A stretch of DNA of 64,000 nt from Microbacterium abyssi (GTDB taxonomy: Bacteria > Actinomycetota > Actinomycetes > Actinomycetales > Microbacteriaceae): the NCBI RefSeq assembly GCF_015277895.1, contig NZ_CP063815.1, positions 2,232,001 to 2,296,000 of the forward strand. The letters are read 5' to 3'. The notes beneath the pieces are model-generated. The model did not search any database. It was not told the DNA's origin and was given only the letters and a program-made list of their open reading frames with translations. Below, in pieces: positions 8,085 through 18,184 of this stretch. The position numbers and the translations under genes were made by a program. The first letter of the stretch is position 1, and every line of letters starts with the position of its first letter.

Positions 8085-9353
8085 ATGGATGCTCCGCTGA
8101 TCGTTCTCCTCATCGTCGCCGCCCTCGCAGCCGGTGCCGCCGTGGGCTGGCTGGCGCATGCCGCGCGCGTCTCGGGCGCGCAGGCGCAGGACGCGACCGA
8201 ACTCGCGCGCGCGCAGGCTGAGCTGGCCGCTGCCCGCGAAGACCGCGACCGGCAGTACGACCTATACCGGGATGCCGTGGAGCACGCCCGCACCGAGCAG
8301 CGCGCCGAAGCCGATCGGGTGCAGCAGCAGAACGCCGTGCTGACGGCGCTCGCTCCCGTGCGCGAGTCGCTGCAGCAGATGCAGAGCAAGGTCGCCTCCC
8401 TCGAGCAGGAGCGGCATGCGCAGTTCGGGTCGCTCGCCGAGCAGCTCAGACGTGCGCAGGAATCGGACGAGGCGCTGCGCGCCACGACGGAGTCGCTGGC
8501 GGGAGCCCTGCGCTCGACATCCACCCGCGGAGTCTGGGGCGAGACCCAGCTTCGGCGCGTCGTCGAAGCCGCCGGACTCACGCGGCACGTCGACTTCGAT
8601 CTGCAATCGACCATCTCCTCCGATCGCGGTCAGGGGCGCCCCGACATGGTCGTCCGCCTGCCCGGCGGCACCTCCATCGCCGTGGATGCCAAGGTGCCCC
8701 TCGACGCGTATCTCGAGGCCAGCGCCCTGGTCGGCGATGCCAACGAAGCGCAGCGCCGACAGCACATGCAGAAGCACGTCAAGGCGGTGCGCGCGCACAT
8801 CGACGCCCTCGCGAAGAAGGCGTACTGGACCGGACTGGATGCGAGTCCCGAGTTCGTGATCTGCTTCCTGCCGAGCGAGTCGCTGCTGGCCGCGGCGATC
8901 GATGAGGACCCGTCACTGCTCGATTACGCCTTCGGCAAGCGCGTGGCACTGGCGTCGCCCGTGAACTTGTGGGCGGTACTCAAGACGGTCGCGTACACCT
9001 GGACTCAGCAGGAGGTCTCGACGGAGGCCCGCACGCTGCTCGCTCTCGGCACGCAGCTGTTCGATCGCCTCGGCACTCTCGCCGGTCACGCCGACGACCT
9101 CCGCCGTGCGCTCGAGCGCACGGTCGACAGCTACAACCGCTTCGCCGGATCGCTGGAGAGCCGCGTGCTCGTCACTGCCCGGCAGTTCCCCGGCATCGAC
9201 GCATCAACTCTGGACGGACCGCCCGTGATCACGAGCCCGGCGCGCAAGTTCACTGCGCCGGAGCTGACCGGCGGCGAATCCGTCTCCGAGATCGAGGCAG
9301 ACCTCGGCGCTGTGCGGCACCGGCTGAGCGACGAGGAGCGTCAGGCGCTGTAG
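8085..9353 (+). CDS. rmuC: DNA recombination protein RmuC
   Basis: 422 residues. An N-terminal transmembrane helix (LIVLLIVAALAAGAAVGWLAH, shown in part) is followed by a long Ala/Gln/Glu-rich coiled coil (about 30-140) and the RmuC nuclease-like core (TRGVWGETQLRRVVEAAGL, AVDAKVPLDAYLEA, FVICFLPSESLLAAA). E. coli RmuC limits inversions at short inverted repeats, probably as a PD-(D/E)XK-type nuclease. CATCAT lies six bases before the ATG, a weak match to the leaderless pattern. The 3' end overlaps the convergent small membrane gene by 13 bases. Confidence 0.9.
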   Translation: MDAPLIVLLIVAALAAGAAVGWLAHAARVSGAQAQDATELARAQAELAAAREDRDRQYDLYRDAVEHARTEQRAEADRVQQQNAVLTALAPVRESLQQMQSKVASLEQERHAQFGSLAEQLRRAQESDEALRATTESLAGALRSTSTRGVWGETQLRRVVEAAGLTRHVDFDLQSTISSDRGQGRPDMVVRLPGGTSIAVDAKVPLDAYLEASALVGDANEAQRRQHMQKHVKAVRAHIDALAKKAYWTGLDASPEFVICFLPSESLLAAAIDEDPSLLDYAFGKRVALASPVNLWAVLKTVAYTWTQQEVSTEARTLLALGTQLFDRLGTLAGHADDLRRALERTVDSYNRFAGSLESRVLVTARQFPGIDASTLDGPPVITSPARKFTAPELTGGESVSEIEADLGAVRHRLSDEERQAL

Positions 9354-9634
9354 GGAACCCAGCTGAGCAGGGCGATCACCAGCCCGGACGTCACGACGAA
9401 AGCGCCGATCATCCACCACGGGCTGAGTTCGTGTCCTTCAGCGCGACGCACGCGGAAGAGAACATCGGTGCGCCGGGCAGGGTCAACGTTTGCGGGCGCA
9501 GGGGTGGCTGCGGCGGCTGCAGCCGCGCGGGCTGCTTCGTCTTCGGGGGTGACCCGGAGGATACGCCCCGTATTGGTGGTGACCATCTTCACCGGAGCGG
9601 ACTTGTCGCCGCTTCCCGCCTGTCCCGTGGACAT
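9341..9634 (-). CDS. Small tail-anchored-like membrane protein, unknown function
   Basis: 97 residues: a polar N-terminus (VTTNTGRILRVTPEDEAAR), an Ala-rich run, a basic-polar middle and a single C-terminal hydrophobic segment (about 73-94, WWMIGAFVVTSGLVIALL). This suggests a cytoplasmic domain held to the membrane by its tail. The ATG has a strong ribosome site, GGAGGG, six bases upstream. The last 13 bases overlap the end of rmuC on the other strand. I do not recognise a family. Confidence 0.65.
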   Translation of the reverse strand: MSTGQAGSGDKSAPVKMVTTNTGRILRVTPEDEAARAAAAAAATPAPANVDPARRTDVLFRVRRAEGHELSPWWMIGAFVVTSGLVIALLSWVPYSA

Positions 9635-9756
9635 GTCTCACCCTCCTGGAGGCCGCCGCGAATGGGCTCTCGGTGGCGTCTTCCATTCTGCCAGCAAAGG
9701 CTGGCAGCGTCAGGAGAGCCACCCTCAGCGGGAGCACCGGGTGTGTAACGATCTCG

Positions 9757-10743
9757 TCAGAGCCACTTCGAGACGAGGTGCTCCGAGGAGATGCGCCGCA
9801 GCGTGCCGGATGCGCCGCGCAGGACGACGGATTCGGTGTACACGTAGTTGCCTTCGCGCCGGACTCCCGCCACGAGCTGTCCGTCCGTGACGCCGGTCGC
9901 GACGAACAGCGTGTTGTCGCCCTTGACGAGCTCCTCGGCCTCGTACACGTAGTCCATCTTGAGGCCGGCGTCGATGCCGCGCTGGCGCTCTTCGTCGTCG
10001 CGGGGCCACAGGCGGCCCTGGATGTGCCCGCCGAGCGCCTTGATCGCACACGCTGTCACGATGCCCTCCGGGCTGCCGCCCACGCCGACGCACATGTCGG
10101 TGCGGGCGCCGTGCCGTGCGGCGTTGATGCCGCCAGCGACGTCGCCGTCGCTCATCAGGCGCGTGCCGGCTCCTGCTTCGCGGATCTCCTCGATGAGCTT
10201 CTCGTGGCGCGGGCGGTTCAGCACGGACACGACGATCTCGTCGATGGGCTTGTCCAGCGCCTTCGACAGCAGACGGATGTTCTCGCCGATGGGCAGGCGG
10301 ATGTCGACGACGCCGACGCCTGCGGGGCCCGTAACGAGCTTGTCCATGTAGAAGACGCTCGAGGCGTCGAGCATTGTGCCGCGGTCGGACACCGCGATCA
10401 CCGAGAGAGCGTTCTGGCGGCCGGCGGCGGTGAGCGAGGTGCCGTCGATCGGGTCCACGGCGATGTCGCACTCGGGCCCGCGGCCTGAGCCGACGACCTC
10501 GCCGTTGAACAGCATCGGGGCGTTGTCCTTCTCCCCCTCGCCGATGACGACCCTGCCCTGGAAGTTCACGGTGCCGAGGAAGGCGCGCATGGCGTCGACG
10601 GCGGCGCCGTCGGCGGCCTCCTTGTCGCCGCGGCCGATGAACGGCACCGCCCTGATCGACGCCGCCTCGGTGGCGCGCACCAGTTCCAGCGCGAGGTTTC
10701 GATCGGGACGCAGCGGGCTCATATCGGCCGTCAGACTCACCAT
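9757..10743 (-). CDS. glpX: Class II fructose-1,6-bisphosphatase
   Basis: 328 residues, the usual GlpX length. It converts fructose 1,6-bisphosphate to fructose 6-phosphate in gluconeogenesis. Metal and substrate signatures are visible: GRGDKEAADGAA, GEGEKDNAPMLFNGE, DPIDGT, LNRPRHEKLI and GGSPEGI. The ATG at 10743 follows TAGGCT (10755-10750) by six bases with no ribosome site, so I keep it as a leaderless start; a second ATG seven codons in (10722) is possible. It is divergent from class II aldolase, the glycolytic enzyme for the neighbouring step. Within 9635-9756 I see no gene. Confidence 0.95.
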   Translation of the reverse strand: MVSLTADMSPLRPDRNLALELVRATEAASIRAVPFIGRGDKEAADGAAVDAMRAFLGTVNFQGRVVIGEGEKDNAPMLFNGEVVGSGRGPECDIAVDPIDGTSLTAAGRQNALSVIAVSDRGTMLDASSVFYMDKLVTGPAGVGVVDIRLPIGENIRLLSKALDKPIDEIVVSVLNRPRHEKLIEEIREAGAGTRLMSDGDVAGGINAARHGARTDMCVGVGGSPEGIVTACAIKALGGHIQGRLWPRDDEERQRGIDAGLKMDYVYEAEELVKGDNTLFVATGVTDGQLVAGVRREGNYVYTESVVLRGASGTLRRISSEHLVSKWL

Positions 10744-10885
10744 GGGGCCAGCCTAACCAGCGAGATGGCGAGACAACCCGCACTTTCGCCTCTCCCAGCG
10801 TGAAGAATTGGCGTTTCTTAACGAGAGCGAAGGCCGCCTCCTCGTGGCGAAGTCGGAGGCCCCGGCATCCGCTCATCGCCAGCGA

Positions 10886-10891
10886 TAGAGT
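10886..10891 (+). promoter_or_regulatory. Candidate -10 box of the aldolase gene
   Basis: TAGAGT lies 37 bases before the ATG. Initiation about seven bases downstream would give a leader of about 30 bases that contains the AGGAGA ribosome site at 10918-10923. So this gene, unlike many here, has a normal leader. Confidence 0.5.
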
Positions 10892-10928
10892 GAGCACTGT
10901 CCCGGCTTCATCTATCGCAGGAGATTTC

Positions 10929-11957
10929 ATGCCCGTCGCCACTCCGGAACAGTACGCAGAGATGCTCGACCGCGCGAAGGCCGGTGGCTTCGCGTACCCC
11001 GCATTCAACGTCTCCAGCTCTCAGACCATCAACGCCGTGCTCCAGGGCCTCACCGAGGCGGGCTCCGACGGCATCATCCAGGTGACCACCGGCGGTGCCG
11101 ACTACTTCGCCGGCCACACCATCAAGGGCCGCGCCACCGGCGCACTCGCGTTCGCCCGCTACGCCACCGAGGTCGCCAAGAACTACCCGGTCACCGTGGC
11201 GCTGCACACCGACCACTGCCCGAAGGACGCCCTCGCCGGCTTCGTCGAACCGCTCATCGCGGCATCCGAGGAAGAGGTGAAGGCCGGCCGCAACCCGATC
11301 TTCCAGTCGCACATGTGGGACGGCTCGGCTGTTCCCCTCGCGGAGAACATCGAGATCGCGAAGGACCTGCTCCCCCGCATCAAGGCGATAGGCGCCATTC
11401 TCGAGGTCGAGATCGGCGTCGTCGGCGGCGAAGAGGACGGCGTGCAGCACGAGGGCTCGAACGAGGCGCTCTACACGACCTTCGCCGACGTCGACCAGGC
11501 CGTTCAGGCACTGGGCCTCGGCGAGCAGGGGCGCTACATCGCCGCCCTCACCTTCGGCAACGTGCACGGCGTGTACAAGCCGGGCGGCGTGAAGCTGCGT
11601 CCGGAGCTCCTCGGCGAAATCCAGGAGCAGGTCGCCGCGAAGTACGGCACCGGCCCGAACCCGCTCGACCTCGTGTTCCACGGCGGCTCCGGCTCGACCG
11701 ACGAGGAGATCGCCACCGCGGTCGCCAACGGCGTTATCAAGATGAACATCGACACCGACACGCAGTACGCCTACACGCGTGCGATCGCCGACTACATGTT
11801 CAAGAACTACGACGGCGTCCTGAAGGTCGACGACGAGGTCGGCAACAAGAAGCTGTACGACCCGCGCGCGTGGGGCAAGGTCGCAGAATCCGCGATGGCC
11901 GCGCGCGTCGTCGCGGCGACCCGCCAGCTCGGCTCATACGGCCAGTCCAAGAGCTGA
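10929..11957 (+). CDS. fbaA: Class II fructose-bisphosphate aldolase
   Basis: 342 residues. Zinc-dependent cleavage of fructose 1,6-bisphosphate to dihydroxyacetone phosphate and glyceraldehyde 3-phosphate. Zinc-binding His residues are seen in ALHTDHCPKD (about residues 94-103), FGNVHGVYKPG and VFHGGSGS, and the catalytic acid region in SHMWDGSA. The ATG at 10929 is set by AGGAGATTTC just upstream; codons further upstream are not protein-like. It is divergent from glpX, which catalyses the opposing gluconeogenic step. Confidence 0.97.
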   Translation: MPVATPEQYAEMLDRAKAGGFAYPAFNVSSSQTINAVLQGLTEAGSDGIIQVTTGGADYFAGHTIKGRATGALAFARYATEVAKNYPVTVALHTDHCPKDALAGFVEPLIAASEEEVKAGRNPIFQSHMWDGSAVPLAENIEIAKDLLPRIKAIGAILEVEIGVVGGEEDGVQHEGSNEALYTTFADVDQAVQALGLGEQGRYIAALTFGNVHGVYKPGGVKLRPELLGEIQEQVAAKYGTGPNPLDLVFHGGSGSTDEEIATAVANGVIKMNIDTDTQYAYTRAIADYMFKNYDGVLKVDDEVGNKKLYDPRAWGKVAESAMAARVVAATRQLGSYGQSKS

Positions 11958-11973
11958 ATCCGCCGGTTTCACG

Positions 11974-12008
11974 GAAGATGCCTCGGCCGCCACGGCCGGG
12001 GCATCTTC
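11974..12008. terminator. Bidirectional hairpin between aldolase and a membrane protein gene
   Basis: GAAGATGCCTCGGCCG pairs with CGGCCGGGGCATCTTC (one mismatch) around a three-base loop. It sits 16 bases after the aldolase stop and 14 bases after the end of the convergent gene, so it can end both transcripts. Confidence 0.75.
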
Positions 12009-12022
12009 GTGTCTGCGGAGCG

Positions 12023-12550
12023 CTAACGCCCGGATGCACCGTCCAGATAGGCGATGAAGGCCGGATCGTTCATCATCGGGATGGTGATGCAGACCGACGC
12101 CACGAGCATGGTCGCCGCGGCTCCGGCCAGCGGCAGCCACCAGGTGAGCTTCCCCGAGCGCAGACGCCGCATCGACAGCCAGGCGGTCAGCACCCAGCCG
12201 ACGACGAGCACGATCGCGGCGACCGTGCCCCACACCTTGCCCTGGGCGAAGTTCGTGAACTCTCCCTCGATGCCGAGGATCTTCATGCTCTCGTTCATCA
12301 TGGTCGGCAGGTCGAGGTACGACATCCCCGTCATGAACACGTTGACGACGCCGTACGTGAGAAGCGCGATCGTGATGATCCGGTCCCACGGGCGTGCGGC
12401 CGGCTGCGCGGGAGCAGCCTCGGCTGCTGACGCGGCGGGCGCCGCAGTGGCGATCGGGGCCTCGGTCACGGCATCCACCGGCGGCAACCCCGCGAGCCGA
12501 CGTTGCTCCTCGGGAGTCGCATACTCGCCGTACTGGGGGCGATCGGTCAT
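12023..12550 (-). CDS. Four-helix membrane protein, DUF6264-like
   Basis: 175 residues. The N-terminal motif [13 protein letters not shown] is followed by an Ala/Pro-rich spacer and then three to four hydrophobic segments (about 59-80, 105-127, 138-160). This arrangement is common in Microbacteriaceae proteins of the DUF6264 group; the family name is from memory. The ATG overlaps the ispH stop codon (ATGA), so translation is coupled to ispH. Function unknown; coupling does not prove a role in isoprenoid synthesis. Confidence 0.7.
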   Translation of the reverse strand: MTDRPQYGEYATPEEQRRLAGLPPVDAVTEAPIATAAPAASAAEAAPAQPAARPWDRIITIALLTYGVVNVFMTGMSYLDLPTMMNESMKILGIEGEFTNFAQGKVWGTVAAIVLVVGWVLTAWLSMRRLRSGKLTWWLPLAGAAATMLVASVCITIPMMNDPAFIAYLDGASGR

Positions 12551-13620
12551 GACGATGCGGGCCCCCTGCGTCCGCCGAGGGCGCGAGCGTCTCGCTGGCC
12601 CGAACTGTCCTGACGCAGTTCCTTGGGGAGTGAGAACATCAGGTCCTCTTCGGCGGTCTTGACCTCTTCGACATCCTGATAACCGGCGCTGCTGAGTGCC
12701 TCGAGAACCTCGCGGACGAGCACCTCCGGCACCGATGCGCCGCTGGTCACGCCGACCGTCTCGACGCCGTCGAGCCACTCCTGCTTGACCTCTTCGGCGT
12801 AGTCGACCCGGTAGGCGGCCTTCGCTCCGTACTCGAGGGCAACCTCGACCAGGCGCACGGAGTTCGACGAGTTGGATGAGCCGACGACGATCACGAGATC
12901 GGCATCCTTCGCGACCTTCTTGATCGCGACCTGACGGTTCTGCGTGGCGTAGCAGATGTCGTCGGACGGCGGGTTGTGCAGTTCGGGGAAGCGCGTGCGC
13001 AGCCGGTTCACGGTCTCCATGGTCTCGTCGACCGACAGCGTGGTCTGCGAGAGCCAGACGACCTTCGACGGATCCTTGACCTGGACGGTGTCGGCCTCGT
13101 CCGGCGAGTTCACGATGGTGACCCGCTCGGGCGCGTGACCGGCGGTGCCCTCGACCTCTTCGTGCCCCTCGTGGCCGATGAGCAGGATCTCGAAGTCGTC
13201 GCGGGCGAAGCGCACCGCCTCGCGGTGCACCTTCGTCACGAGCGGGCAGGTGGCGTCGATGGCGTGCAGTCCGCGATCGGATGCCGCGTTCACCACGGCC
13301 GGCGAGACACCGTGCGCGCTGAACACGACGTTGGCGCCCTCGGGCACCTCATCGACCTCTTCGACGAAGATCGCGCCCTTCTCCTCGAGTTCTGTGACGA
13401 CGTGGATGTTGTGCACGATCTGCTTGCGCACGTAGACCGGGGCCCCGTAGCGCTCGAGGGCCTTCTCGACGGCGACGACCGCGCGGTCCACACCGGCGCA
13501 GTACCCGCGGGGGGCGGCGAGCAGAACGCGCTTGTGTCCGTCGACCGGGATATCCTGAAGCCGCGTCGCCCGCGATCGTGGGATGCGGGGAACGGGAAGA
13601 TGTACGGTGGCCTGGCTCAC
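12547..13620 (-). CDS. ispH: 4-hydroxy-3-methylbut-2-enyl diphosphate reductase
   Basis: Last step of the MEP pathway: HMBPP to IPP and DMAPP with a [4Fe-4S] cluster. 357 residues, with the three cluster cysteines in [23 protein letters not shown] and [11 protein letters not shown], and the catalytic Glu region in the [11 protein letters not shown] part. An N-terminal extension of about 25 residues precedes the core. The GTG at 13620 follows TAGGAT (13632-13627) by six bases without a ribosome site. It is divergent from xseA, as is often seen in actinobacteria. Confidence 0.97.
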   Translation of the reverse strand: MSQATVHLPVPRIPRSRATRLQDIPVDGHKRVLLAAPRGYCAGVDRAVVAVEKALERYGAPVYVRKQIVHNIHVVTELEEKGAIFVEEVDEVPEGANVVFSAHGVSPAVVNAASDRGLHAIDATCPLVTKVHREAVRFARDDFEILLIGHEGHEEVEGTAGHAPERVTIVNSPDEADTVQVKDPSKVVWLSQTTLSVDETMETVNRLRTRFPELHNPPSDDICYATQNRQVAIKKVAKDADLVIVVGSSNSSNSVRLVEVALEYGAKAAYRVDYAEEVKQEWLDGVETVGVTSGASVPEVLVREVLEALSSAGYQDVEEVKTAEEDLMFSLPKELRQDSSGQRDARALGGRRGPASS

Positions 13621-13694
13621 CCTTCGATCCTACCTTCGGGCGCCGATGAGGGGCCTGGACGCCTGCTCAGGCAGAACACGGATGAAAGGACCCG

Positions 13695-14972
13695 ATGACG
13701 GTCTTCGAGGCATCGCTCGCAGACGGCGCGACCCCGCCGGCGGATGCCGTCGCTCCCCGCGATTCGACAGCGGAAGCTCCGACCTCCGTCGCGCGCCTCA
13801 ACGGCACGATCCGCGACTTCGTCGCCCGCTGGAACACGGTCTGGGTCGAGGGCGAGATCACGTCGTGGAATGTCCGCGGCGGCAATGTGTTCGCTCGCCT
13901 CAAGGACACCCAGTCCGACGCGCAGATCTCGATCCGCGTCTGGTCGAGCGTGCGAGGACGCATCCCCGCCGACCTGAGCGTCGGAGACCACGTCGTCGCC
14001 GCCGTCAAGGCCGACTACTTCGTCAAAGCGGGCGACTTCAGCTTCACGGTGTCGAGCATGAAGCACGTCGGGCTCGGCGATCAGCTCGAGCGGCTGGAGA
14101 AGCTGCGAGCGCAGCTGCGCCAGGAGGGGCTGTTCGACACCGTCCGCAAGAAGCAGCTGCCGTTCCTGCCGCACGTGATCGGGCTCATCACCGGCGAACG
14201 CTCGGATGCCGAGAAGGACGTCCACCGCAACGCCGAGCTGCGGTGGCCGCAGGTGCGCTTCCGCACGCAGTACGCCGCTGTGCAGGGCGACCGCTGCGTA
14301 CCGGAGACCCTTGCCGCGCTCGCGGCGCTGGATGCCGACCCGGACGTCGACGTGATCATCATCGCCCGCGGAGGCGGTGACCCGCAGACCCTGCTGGGGT
14401 TCAGCGACGAGCGTCTCGTGCGCGCCGTGGCTGCGGCATCCACCCCGATCGTCTCCGCGATCGGACACGAGAACGACCACCCTCTGCTCGATGACGTCGC
14501 CGACCTCCGCGCGTCCACGCCCACGGATGCCGCCAAGCGCGTCGTCCCCGACGTCGGAGAGCAGCGCGCCCTGATCGGGCAGTTGCGCGCCCGCGCCACC
14601 TCGCGCCTGACACAGCGCATCACTCACGACATCGCGCAGCTCGAGCAGTTGCGGTCCCGGCCCGTGCTGCGCTCCCCCGACCCGATCATCGCCGAACGCG
14701 CGCAGGAGCTTTGGCTGCTGCAGTCCCGCGGACGCGACACGCTCGCCCGGCAGCTCGACGCCGCGAGTCGACAGACCTCTGAGCTGCGCGCATCCTTGCG
14801 AGCGCTCTCGCCCGCGGCGACCCTCGCCCGCGGCTACGCCATCGCGCACCTAGACGGGGGCGTGATCCTCCGGGATGCCGCAGATGCCCCGGCCGGCAGC
14901 GCGCTGACCATCACCGTCGACCGCGGCTCGCTGGCCGCGCGCTCCGAAGGCGAGATCGCAGAGGCCGGCTGA
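13695..14972 (+). CDS. xseA: Exodeoxyribonuclease VII large subunit
   Basis: 425 residues: N-terminal OB fold (about 30-130, VWVEGEITSWN), catalytic core with GLITGERSDAEKDV and DVIIIARGGGDPQTL, and a coiled-coil C-terminus. With XseB it degrades single-stranded DNA to oligonucleotides in repair. The ATG at 13695 has AAAGGA upstream. Six copies of GGATGCC/GGCATCC occur inside the gene (13742, 14204, 14330, 14435, 14525, 14873). Confidence 0.97.
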   Translation: MTVFEASLADGATPPADAVAPRDSTAEAPTSVARLNGTIRDFVARWNTVWVEGEITSWNVRGGNVFARLKDTQSDAQISIRVWSSVRGRIPADLSVGDHVVAAVKADYFVKAGDFSFTVSSMKHVGLGDQLERLEKLRAQLRQEGLFDTVRKKQLPFLPHVIGLITGERSDAEKDVHRNAELRWPQVRFRTQYAAVQGDRCVPETLAALAALDADPDVDVIIIARGGGDPQTLLGFSDERLVRAVAAASTPIVSAIGHENDHPLLDDVADLRASTPTDAAKRVVPDVGEQRALIGQLRARATSRLTQRITHDIAQLEQLRSRPVLRSPDPIIAERAQELWLLQSRGRDTLARQLDAASRQTSELRASLRALSPAATLARGYAIAHLDGGVILRDAADAPAGSALTITVDRGSLAARSEGEIAEAG

Positions 14973-15023
14973 GCGCGGTCACGCGGCCGGGCGACGTCCG
15001 CGCGGCGTCGTAGGATGGAGGGC

Positions 15024-15254
15024 GTGACTGCGCCGAACGACACCCCTGTGGAGACTCTGTCGTTCGAGGCCGCGCGCGACGAGCTCGTCCGCGTGGTCGC
15101 CGAACTCGAACAGGGCGCACCGACCCTCGAGCACTCGCTCGCCCTCTGGGAGCGCGGCGAGGCTCTCGCCGTCCGTTGCGAGGAGTGGCTGCTGGGAGCG
15201 AAGCGGCGCCTCGAGGCCACTCGTGCCGCGGCATCCGACGAGGAAGAGTCGTGA
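15024..15254 (+). CDS. xseB: Exodeoxyribonuclease VII small subunit
   Basis: 76 residues, the usual size, with the family pattern [20 protein letters not shown] and [22 protein letters not shown]. Several copies bind the XseA coiled coil. I chose GTG 15024 over the in-frame ATG at 15015 because TAGGAT (15011-15016) overlaps that ATG and lies seven bases before the GTG; GGAGGG between them could also act as a ribosome site. The stop overlaps the next start (GTGA). Confidence 0.92.
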   Translation: MTAPNDTPVETLSFEAARDELVRVVAELEQGAPTLEHSLALWERGEALAVRCEEWLLGAKRRLEATRAAASDEEES

Positions 15255-15892
15255 GCAAGCAGCCCCCCATCGTCGCCGAACTCGGCCGCCCGGAGACTCC
15301 CGAGGAGACCGCGGCACGCAAAGCCGAGTTCAGCAGGAACTACCGGGCAGGCCAGTCGTTCCGCAATCTCATCGCCGCGCTCATCATCACCCTCGCAGTG
15401 GTCGCAGTGGTCGTCTTCGGGGTGCCGCGGGGCGAACCGGCATCCGAGCGCGAAGTCGACGTGGCCGGCATCGCCGCCGATGTCGAATCGACCATGGACA
15501 GTCCGGTCGTCATTCCCGACCTCGGCGACTTCTGGCGAGTGAACGCGGCCGAACTGCAGGGCGGCGCGACCACGGTCTGGGACATCACCCTCGCCCCGGC
15601 GGATGAGGACGAGCGCGGGTTCATCCGCATCGCCCAGGCGTTCGACGCCGACGCCTCCTGGGCACCGCAGCTGCTGAACGGCACCGCCGCGACCGACACG
15701 ACCCGCATCGGCGGACTCGATTGGGACGTCTACGAGCTGAACGGCAGGACCGAGAACAACGTCAGCCACGCGATCGGCACCCAGGCCGGCGACGATTACG
15801 TGCTGCTCTACGGCTCACGCTCCGCGGACTCCACGGCGAAGCTCGCCGAATCCCTCATCCCACAGATCCGCACCATCTCGGAGGCAGAATGA
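15251..15892 (+). CDS. DUF4245 membrane-anchored protein
   Basis: 213 residues: a short cytoplasmic N-terminus, one transmembrane helix (about 41-60, [18 protein letters not shown]) and an extracytoplasmic domain with [12 protein letters not shown] and DWDVYEL. DUF4245 proteins follow xseB in many actinobacteria and have no assigned function. The GTG start overlaps the xseB stop and the TGA overlaps the ATG of the next gene, so it is translationally coupled on both sides. Confidence 0.8.
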   Translation: MSKQPPIVAELGRPETPEETAARKAEFSRNYRAGQSFRNLIAALIITLAVVAVVVFGVPRGEPASEREVDVAGIAADVESTMDSPVVIPDLGDFWRVNAAELQGGATTVWDITLAPADEDERGFIRIAQAFDADASWAPQLLNGTAATDTTRIGGLDWDVYELNGRTENNVSHAIGTQAGDDYVLLYGSRSADSTAKLAESLIPQIRTISEAE

Positions 15893-16563
15893 CAGCGCTC
15901 ACTCCCACCGCCGCGTGGCAGGCGATGCTGGACGGCAACCGCCGCTTCGTCGCGGGTGAGCCGCGGCATCCCAACCAGGATGTCGAGCGCCGCCATGATC
16001 TCGCCGACCATCAGAACCCGGTCGCGACGCTCTTCGGATGCTCCGACTCGCGTCTCGCGGCCGAGATCATCTTCGACCTCGGCCTCGGCGACCTCTTCGT
16101 GGTGCGCAACGCCGGACAGGTCATCGGCGAGTCGATCGTGGGCAGCCTGGAGTATGCGGTCGAGATCCTCAACGTCCCGCTCATCGTGGTGCTCGCACAC
16201 GACGAATGCGGTGCCGTGCGCGCCGCGATCGACGGCACGGCGATCGACGCAGCCCCGCTGCCGCCGCACATCTGGAAGCTGATCGCCCCGATCATCCCGG
16301 CCGCCCGCAAGGTCCTCGCGGCGAACGGCGGATCATCGCCCGCAGACATCGATTCCGAGCAGGTCGGCCGCGAGCACCTGCGCAACACCGTCGCGAACCT
16401 GCTGCAGTCGTCCGAGCTGATCAGCGACGCCGTCGCCCAGGGCCGGCTCGGGATCGTCGGTGCCAACTACCGTCTTGCCGAGGGCACGGCCGTGCCCGTC
16501 ATCGCCGTAGGAATCGACACGGGGATCGAAGACGTCCCCGCAACCCAGGAGGGATCGAAGTGA
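15889..16563 (+). CDS. Beta-class carbonic anhydrase
   Basis: 224 residues. Reversible hydration of CO2 to bicarbonate. Zinc ligands and partner are visible: Cys and Asp in FGCSDSR (about residues 47-53), His and Cys in AHDECGAV (about 103-110). A His-Asp-Glu-Cys spacing of two residues between ligands is the usual HxxC. The ATG overlaps the DUF4245 stop (ATGA) and the stop overlaps the fumarase start. It may supply bicarbonate for carboxylases such as the PEP carboxylase at 48.5 kb (inference). Confidence 0.92.
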   Translation: MTALTPTAAWQAMLDGNRRFVAGEPRHPNQDVERRHDLADHQNPVATLFGCSDSRLAAEIIFDLGLGDLFVVRNAGQVIGESIVGSLEYAVEILNVPLIVVLAHDECGAVRAAIDGTAIDAAPLPPHIWKLIAPIIPAARKVLAANGGSSPADIDSEQVGREHLRNTVANLLQSSELISDAVAQGRLGIVGANYRLAEGTAVPVIAVGIDTGIEDVPATQEGSK

Positions 16564-17954
16564 CCGACACCGACTACCGCATCGAGCACGACACCATGGG
16601 CGAGGTCCGGGTGCCCGTGAACGCTCTGTACGGCGCGCAGACGCAGCGTGCCGTCGAGAACTTCCCGATCTCGGGCAAGGGCCTGGAGTCGGCCCAGATC
16701 GCCGCGCTCGCGCGCATCAAGAAGGCCGCAGCCCTGGCGAACAAGGAACTCGGCACGCTCGACGCCGCGATCGCGGATGCCATCGCGGCCGCGGCCGATC
16801 AGGTCGCGTCGGGCGCTCACGACGGCGAGTTCCCGGTGGACACGTATCAGACCGGCTCGGGCACCTCGTCGAACATGAACATGAACGAGGTGCTGGCCGC
16901 GCTGGCGACCGGCATCCTCGGCTCGGCCGTGCACCCGAACGACCACGTCAATGCCTCGCAGTCCTCGAACGACGTGTTCCCGACCTCCGTGCACATCGCT
17001 GTCACCCAGGCGCTGATCGACACGCTCATCCCGTCGCTCGACCACCTCGCCGTCGCTCTCGAGGCGAAGGCGGAGCTGTGGAAGGACGCCGTCAAGTCCG
17101 GCCGCACGCACCTCATGGATGCCACGCCCGTCACCCTCGGCCAGGAGTTCGGCGGCTACGCCCGCCAGGTGCGCCTGGGCATCGAGCGCGTGCAGTCCGC
17201 ACTCCCCCGCGTGGCGGAGGTTCCGCTCGGCGGCACCGCCGTCGGCACCGGCATCAACACGCCGCTCGGGTTCCCGCAGAAGGTCATCGCGCTGCTCGCG
17301 GCCGAGACCGAGCTGCCGATCACCGAGGCCAAGGACCACTTCGAGGCACAGGCCAACCGCGACGGGCTCGTCGAGACGTCCGGAGCGCTGCGCACGATCG
17401 CCGTCTCGCTGACCAAGATCAACAACGACCTGCGCTGGATGGGCTCCGGCCCCAACACAGGCCTCGGCGAGCTGCACATCCCCGACCTGCAGCCCGGTTC
17501 GTCGATCATGCCGGGCAAGGTCAACCCGGTCGTCCCGGAGGCCGTGCTCATGGTCTGCGCACGGGTCATCGGCAACGACGCGACCGTGGCATGGGCCGGA
17601 GCATCCGGTTCGTTCGAGCTCAACGTCGCGATCCCGGTCATGGGCACGGCGCTGCTGGAGTCGATCCGTCTGCTGGGCAACGCCTCGCGCGTACTCGCCG
17701 ACAAGACCGTCGACGGCCTCGTGGCGAACACCGAGCGCGCCGCCGCGTTCGCCGGCATGAGTCCCTCGATCGTCACGCCGCTGAACAAGGTCATCGGCTA
17801 CGAGGCCGCCGCGAAGATCGCCAAGCATTCGGTCGCCAAGGGCATCACCGTCCGCGACGCCGTGATCGACCTCGGCTACGTCGAGCGCGGTGAGATCACG
17901 CTTGAGCTGCTGGACGAGAAGCTCGACCTGCTCTCCATGACGCACCCGGGCTGA
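16560..17954 (+). CDS. fumC: Class II fumarate hydratase
   Basis: 464 residues, TCA-cycle conversion of fumarate to malate without an iron-sulfur cluster. The family signature [11 protein letters not shown] is present (about residues 317-327), with [13 protein letters not shown] and the catalytic [14 protein letters not shown] 16560 overlaps the carbonic anhydrase stop and is preceded by AGGAGGG. It is the last gene of the xseB-DUF4245-carbonic anhydrase-fumC run of overlapping genes and is followed by a strong hairpin. Confidence 0.97.
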   Translation: MTDTDYRIEHDTMGEVRVPVNALYGAQTQRAVENFPISGKGLESAQIAALARIKKAAALANKELGTLDAAIADAIAAAADQVASGAHDGEFPVDTYQTGSGTSSNMNMNEVLAALATGILGSAVHPNDHVNASQSSNDVFPTSVHIAVTQALIDTLIPSLDHLAVALEAKAELWKDAVKSGRTHLMDATPVTLGQEFGGYARQVRLGIERVQSALPRVAEVPLGGTAVGTGINTPLGFPQKVIALLAAETELPITEAKDHFEAQANRDGLVETSGALRTIAVSLTKINNDLRWMGSGPNTGLGELHIPDLQPGSSIMPGKVNPVVPEAVLMVCARVIGNDATVAWAGASGSFELNVAIPVMGTALLESIRLLGNASRVLADKTVDGLVANTERAAAFAGMSPSIVTPLNKVIGYEAAAKIAKHSVAKGITVRDAVIDLGYVERGEITLELLDEKLDLLSMTHPG

Positions 17955-17997
17955 CCGGGCCGCGGCGCTGCCGCTGTTGTCGCATTTGGCGGACCTT

Positions 17998-18044
17998 GTT
18001 GCGCCTGTCGGAGGATTCATACGAATCGCTCCGGCAGGCGCAAC
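17998..18044 (+). terminator. Long hairpin after fumC containing a CTGTCGGAG word
   Basis: GTTGCGCCTGTCGGAG (17998-18013) pairs with CTCCGGCAGGCGCAAC (18029-18044) with one mismatch, and the stem continues inward as GATTC/GAATC around a short ATAC loop. It follows the fumC stop by 43 bases. The stem shares the CCTGTCGGAG word with the palindrome at 19021-19093 on the other side of the DUF559-like gene. Confidence 0.7.
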
Positions 18045-18184
18045 AGGTTCCGACGTTCGTAGCGCTCGCGGTCTCGCCATCCGCGCGACACGTGGCAGCG
18101 CGACTCGTTCTGCACGGTGCCGAGTTCCGGGCAAGGCCTGTGGAGACCGTCGGCTGCGCCCGGACGGTGCTTCAAAGTGTGTGG

